From positions 3,844,001 to 3,908,000 of the forward strand of contig NC_053183.1 in the NCBI RefSeq assembly GCF_905163445.1: a stretch of DNA of 64,000 nt. The letters are read 5' to 3'. A program made the position numbers and the translations under genes. The notes below the pieces were generated by a model. It was not told where the DNA came from, did not search any database, and was given only the letters and a program-made list of their open reading frames with translations. This DNA is from Pararge aegeria (taxonomy: Eukaryota > Arthropoda > Insecta > Lepidoptera > Nymphalidae). Positions within the stretch are counted from its first letter, which is position 1. Each line of letters opens with the position of its first letter. Shown here one piece after another: positions 63,848-64,000 of this stretch.

Positions 63848-64000
63848 ACTACAAATAAGTCCTTGACTGACACATCACATCCTACGTGATGTTAAGTGAT
63901 GTAGCAGTCTAAGATGGTAACAGGTGGGCTAAAACCTGTAAGGGAGTTCGGTAGTCATACCCCTGATCAGTTTCCACGTGACATCGCACCGGAACACGAA
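63848..64000 (-). mobile_element. SINE-C, cut by the window end
   Basis: CAGTCTAAGATGGTAACAGG, CATACCCCTGATCAG and GACATCGCACCGGAACACGA; the tRNA-like head would lie beyond 64000. Confidence 0.75.

Noticed and set aside
63558..63866. 102-codon plus-strand and 75-codon minus-strand frames
   Set aside because: Both cross the hAT-type MITE, whose terminal repeats and 8-bp duplication explain the sequence.

Overview
This is eukaryotic, A+T-rich nuclear DNA. The repeats (tRNA-derived SINEs, short Helitrons ending in CTAG, LINE 3' tails) and the gene set point to a lepidopteran, most likely a butterfly. That is from recognition of sequence patterns; no database search was run. Nothing bacterial, viral or CRISPR-like is present. 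Exon models below come from reading splice sites and phase by eye.

Genes. All lie between about 26 and 48.5 kb, apart from a tRNA and two doubtful exons. (1) 26276-26417 (-) is the first coding exon of the APC/C activator fizzy-related/Cdh1; the WD40 exons are not found in the 26 kb downstream. (2) 27687-29111 (+) is a complete intronless RBM45-type RNA-binding protein (474 aa, four RRMs), head-to-head with fzr. (3) 29828-41022 (-) is a SET+MYND lysine methyltransferase of the SMYD3 type. I rebuilt it as nine exons, 1,623 nt and 540 aa with all phases consistent, including a 100-nt exon at 34389-34488 that is too short for an ORF list. (4) 42213-43897 (+) is a three-exon, 172-aa homologue of human C1orf131 (DUF4602, small-subunit processome), head-to-head with (3). 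(5) 45241-48465 (-) is a 1,074-aa protein I do not recognise, with an N-terminal coiled coil and a long disordered body. (6) 60670-60742 (-) is tRNA-Lys(CTT). Exon-like stretches at 57906-58003 (+), 62325-62425 (-) and 25138-25236 (-) are weak candidates.

Repeats. Working names used below: SINE-A (tRNA-like head, tail ending in a GGGGCTAGATGGCGATGTGT-like motif), SINE-B (tail with AACATCGTGAGGAAACCTGC), SINE-C (head with CCTCCCTGGCGCAG, body with CGGTACGATGTCG), SINE-D; LINE-A (3' tail AAGTCAAAGTCAAAAATATC on the opposite strand), LINE-B; Helitrons; foldback families G and H; and TIR elements. Several have clear target-site duplications: 4609-4814 (5 bp), 51138-51554 (8 bp) and 63522-63715 (8 bp). 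Bases 1-26,000 and 48,900-64,000 are almost entirely repeats or unrecognised A+T-rich DNA; five of the eight SMYD introns hold SINE sequence.

No dedicated new biological system is evident. The most informative oddities are a tandem duplication that copied the 3' end and splice donor of SMYD exon 7, an 87-residue charged insertion in the zinc-binding part of that protein, a three-unit 170-200 bp tandem array at 18.86-19.42 kb, several near-perfect hairpins, and a pair of near-identical TIR elements in opposite orientation.
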